From Candidatus Omnitrophota bacterium (lineage in GTDB: Bacteria > Omnitrophota > Gorgyraeia > Gygaellales > Profunditerraquicolaceae): DNA of 6,575 nucleotides. Shown one piece after another: positions 5,940-6,575 of this stretch (positions within the stretch are counted from its first letter, which is position 1; each line of letters starts with the position of its first letter). The stretch spans positions 1-6,575 of the forward strand of contig JAQUSM010000063.1 in assembly GCA_028715095.1 (NCBI GenBank). Reading direction: 5' to 3'. The notes beneath the pieces were generated by a model. It was given only the letters and a program-made list of their open reading frames with translations. It was not told where the DNA came from and searched no databases. The position numbers and the translations under genes were made by a program.

Positions 5940-6329
5940 TTAAACTCTCCTTTTCTTCTTAGGACGGCAACCATTATGAGGAATAGGAGTTACATCCTTA
6001 ATTAAAGTTACCACCAAACCTGCCGCCTGAAGTGCGCGGATTGCTGACTCTCTGCCAAAACCCGGCCCCTTTACATAAACTTCAACTTCTTTAAGCCCTA
6101 CCTCTTTGGCCTTCCTGGCAGCATCGGTTGCTGCCACCTGGGCGGCAAAAGGAGTAGATTTCTTAGAACCGCTATAACCAACATTGCCCGGGGCGCTCCA
6201 AGCTATAACATTGCCCTGCTTATCGGTTATACTGATAATTGTATTATTAAAACTTGCCTGGATATGCGCAACTCCACTGGTTATTCCTTTAGCAATCTTT
6301 TTCTTTTTTGCCTTCTCTTTTGTTGCCAT
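5940..6329 (-). CDS. rpsK: 30S ribosomal protein S11
   Basis: A complete 129-residue S11, a primary platform protein of the 30S subunit that lies near the 3' end of 16S rRNA. Family marks are HIQASFNNTIISITD (residues 22-36), GSKKSTPFAAQVAA (54-67), VKGPGFGRESAIRAL (86-100) and the terminal DVTPIPHNGCRPKKKRRV (112-129). The Asn-Gly pair falls at 119-120, the position of the isoaspartate modification known in E. coli S11; whether it is modified here is inference. The N-terminus is a short lysine-rich stretch (residues 4-14). The ATG is preceded by AAAGGAG about 10 bases upstream, starting at the rpsM stop. The gene lies between rpsM and rpsD as in most bacterial alpha operons, with only 3 bp before rpsD. 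Confidence 0.98.
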   Translation of the reverse strand: MATKEKAKKKKIAKGITSGVAHIQASFNNTIISITDKQGNVIAWSAPGNVGYSGSKKSTPFAAQVAATDAARKAKEVGLKEVEVYVKGPGFGRESAIRALQAAGLVVTLIKDVTPIPHNGCRPKKKRRV

Positions 6330-6344
6330 ATTCTGTTTACTCCT

Positions 6345-6575
6345 TTATTTTCCAGCAGGCTTGGCTGTTTTAGCCGGTTCCGCTTTCTTAACTACTGCCA
6401 GATTCACTCTCTTCTTCCCTTTTCTAGTGCGCGAATTGGTGCGCGTACGCTGCCCCCTGACCGGCAGCCCTTTCTTATGGCGCATTCCTCTCCATGAACC
6501 AATATCCATAAGCCTCTTTATATTCTGGGATATATCGCGGCGCAGGTCACCTTCGATTCTCAGGCTCCCTTTTTG
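6345..6575 (-). CDS. rpsM: 30S ribosomal protein S13 (C-terminal 76 residues; 5' end outside window)
   Basis: Reading the minus strand in frame from the window edge gives 76 residues and a TAA stop. S13 sits in the 30S head and contacts tRNA and the 50S subunit. The fragment shows the family's C-terminal half: EGDLRRDISQNIKRLMDIG, then RGMRHKKGLPVRGQRTRTNSRTRKGKK, the basic extension that reaches the P-site tRNA. After the usual family end (RTRKGKKR) there are about 20 further residues rich in Lys, Ala and Pro, ending AKTAKPAGK. This tail is longer than in E. coli S13. The gene is followed after 14 bp by rpsK, and the rpsK ribosome binding site begins at the rpsM stop codon. The family call is certain; the start and N-terminal half are not visible. 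Confidence 0.97.
   Translation of the reverse strand, partial: QKGSLRIEGDLRRDISQNIKRLMDIGSWRGMRHKKGLPVRGQRTRTNSRTRKGKKRVNLAVVKKAEPAKTAKPAGK

Noticed and set aside
6264..6497. Plus-strand 77-codon open frame across rpsK and rpsM
   Set aside because: It is antisense to two certain ribosomal protein genes, spans their junction and has no family resemblance.
1..6575. CRISPR array, insertion sequence, tRNA or other RNA gene, defence system
   Set aside because: No repeat-spacer pattern, transposase, terminal inverted repeats, cloverleaf sequence or unknown gene cluster is visible; nearly every base is assigned to a recognised gene.

Overview
All genes lie on the minus strand, so biological order runs from high to low coordinates. 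The window is the distal end of a bacterial ribosomal-protein operon continuing into a metabolic block: rpsM (S13, 5' end outside the window), rpsK (S11), rpsD (S4), rpoA (RNA polymerase alpha), rplQ (L17), a class I aspartate-type aminotransferase, leuC-type dehydratase large subunit, pilT (type IV pilus retraction ATPase), and the first 18 codons of leuD-type dehydratase small subunit, cut by the window edge. Coding density is very high. The largest non-coding gap is 113 bp (rpsD-rpoA), and no stretch over 300 bp lacks a gene.

The organism is bacterial: alpha with a bacterial CTD, bacterial S13/S11/S4/L17 and Shine-Dalgarno sites of the GGAG type. Base composition is moderate. A zinc-type (four-cysteine) S4, long Lys/Ala/Pro-rich tails on S13 and L17, and aminotransferase-leuC-pilT-leuD directly after rplQ are compatible with an uncultured lineage such as Omnitrophota of the PVC group. 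That placement is a weak inference from general resemblance, not a demonstrated assignment.

Region 6575-3616 is the classic alpha operon, encoding the 30S platform/head proteins S13, S11 and S4, the RNA polymerase assembly subunit and the 50S protein L17. Gaps are 3-15 bp, except a 113-bp rpsD-rpoA spacer that carries a short hairpin and a 17-bp direct repeat. Region 3599-1172 holds the aminotransferase and LeuC, which overlap by 8 bp. Only 16 bp and no terminator separate rplQ from the aminotransferase, so the metabolic genes are probably read through from the ribosomal operon. Region 1164-1121 holds two tandem hairpins, followed by pilT and then leuD. The LeuC and LeuD halves of one heteromeric iron-sulfur isomerase are therefore split by a pilus motor gene, which is the most unusual arrangement here.

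I see no mobile element, CRISPR array, RNA gene or unknown defence-like system. Most of the window is well-known housekeeping sequence. The points worth a second look are the gene order, the intercistronic RNA structures and the ribosomal-protein tails.
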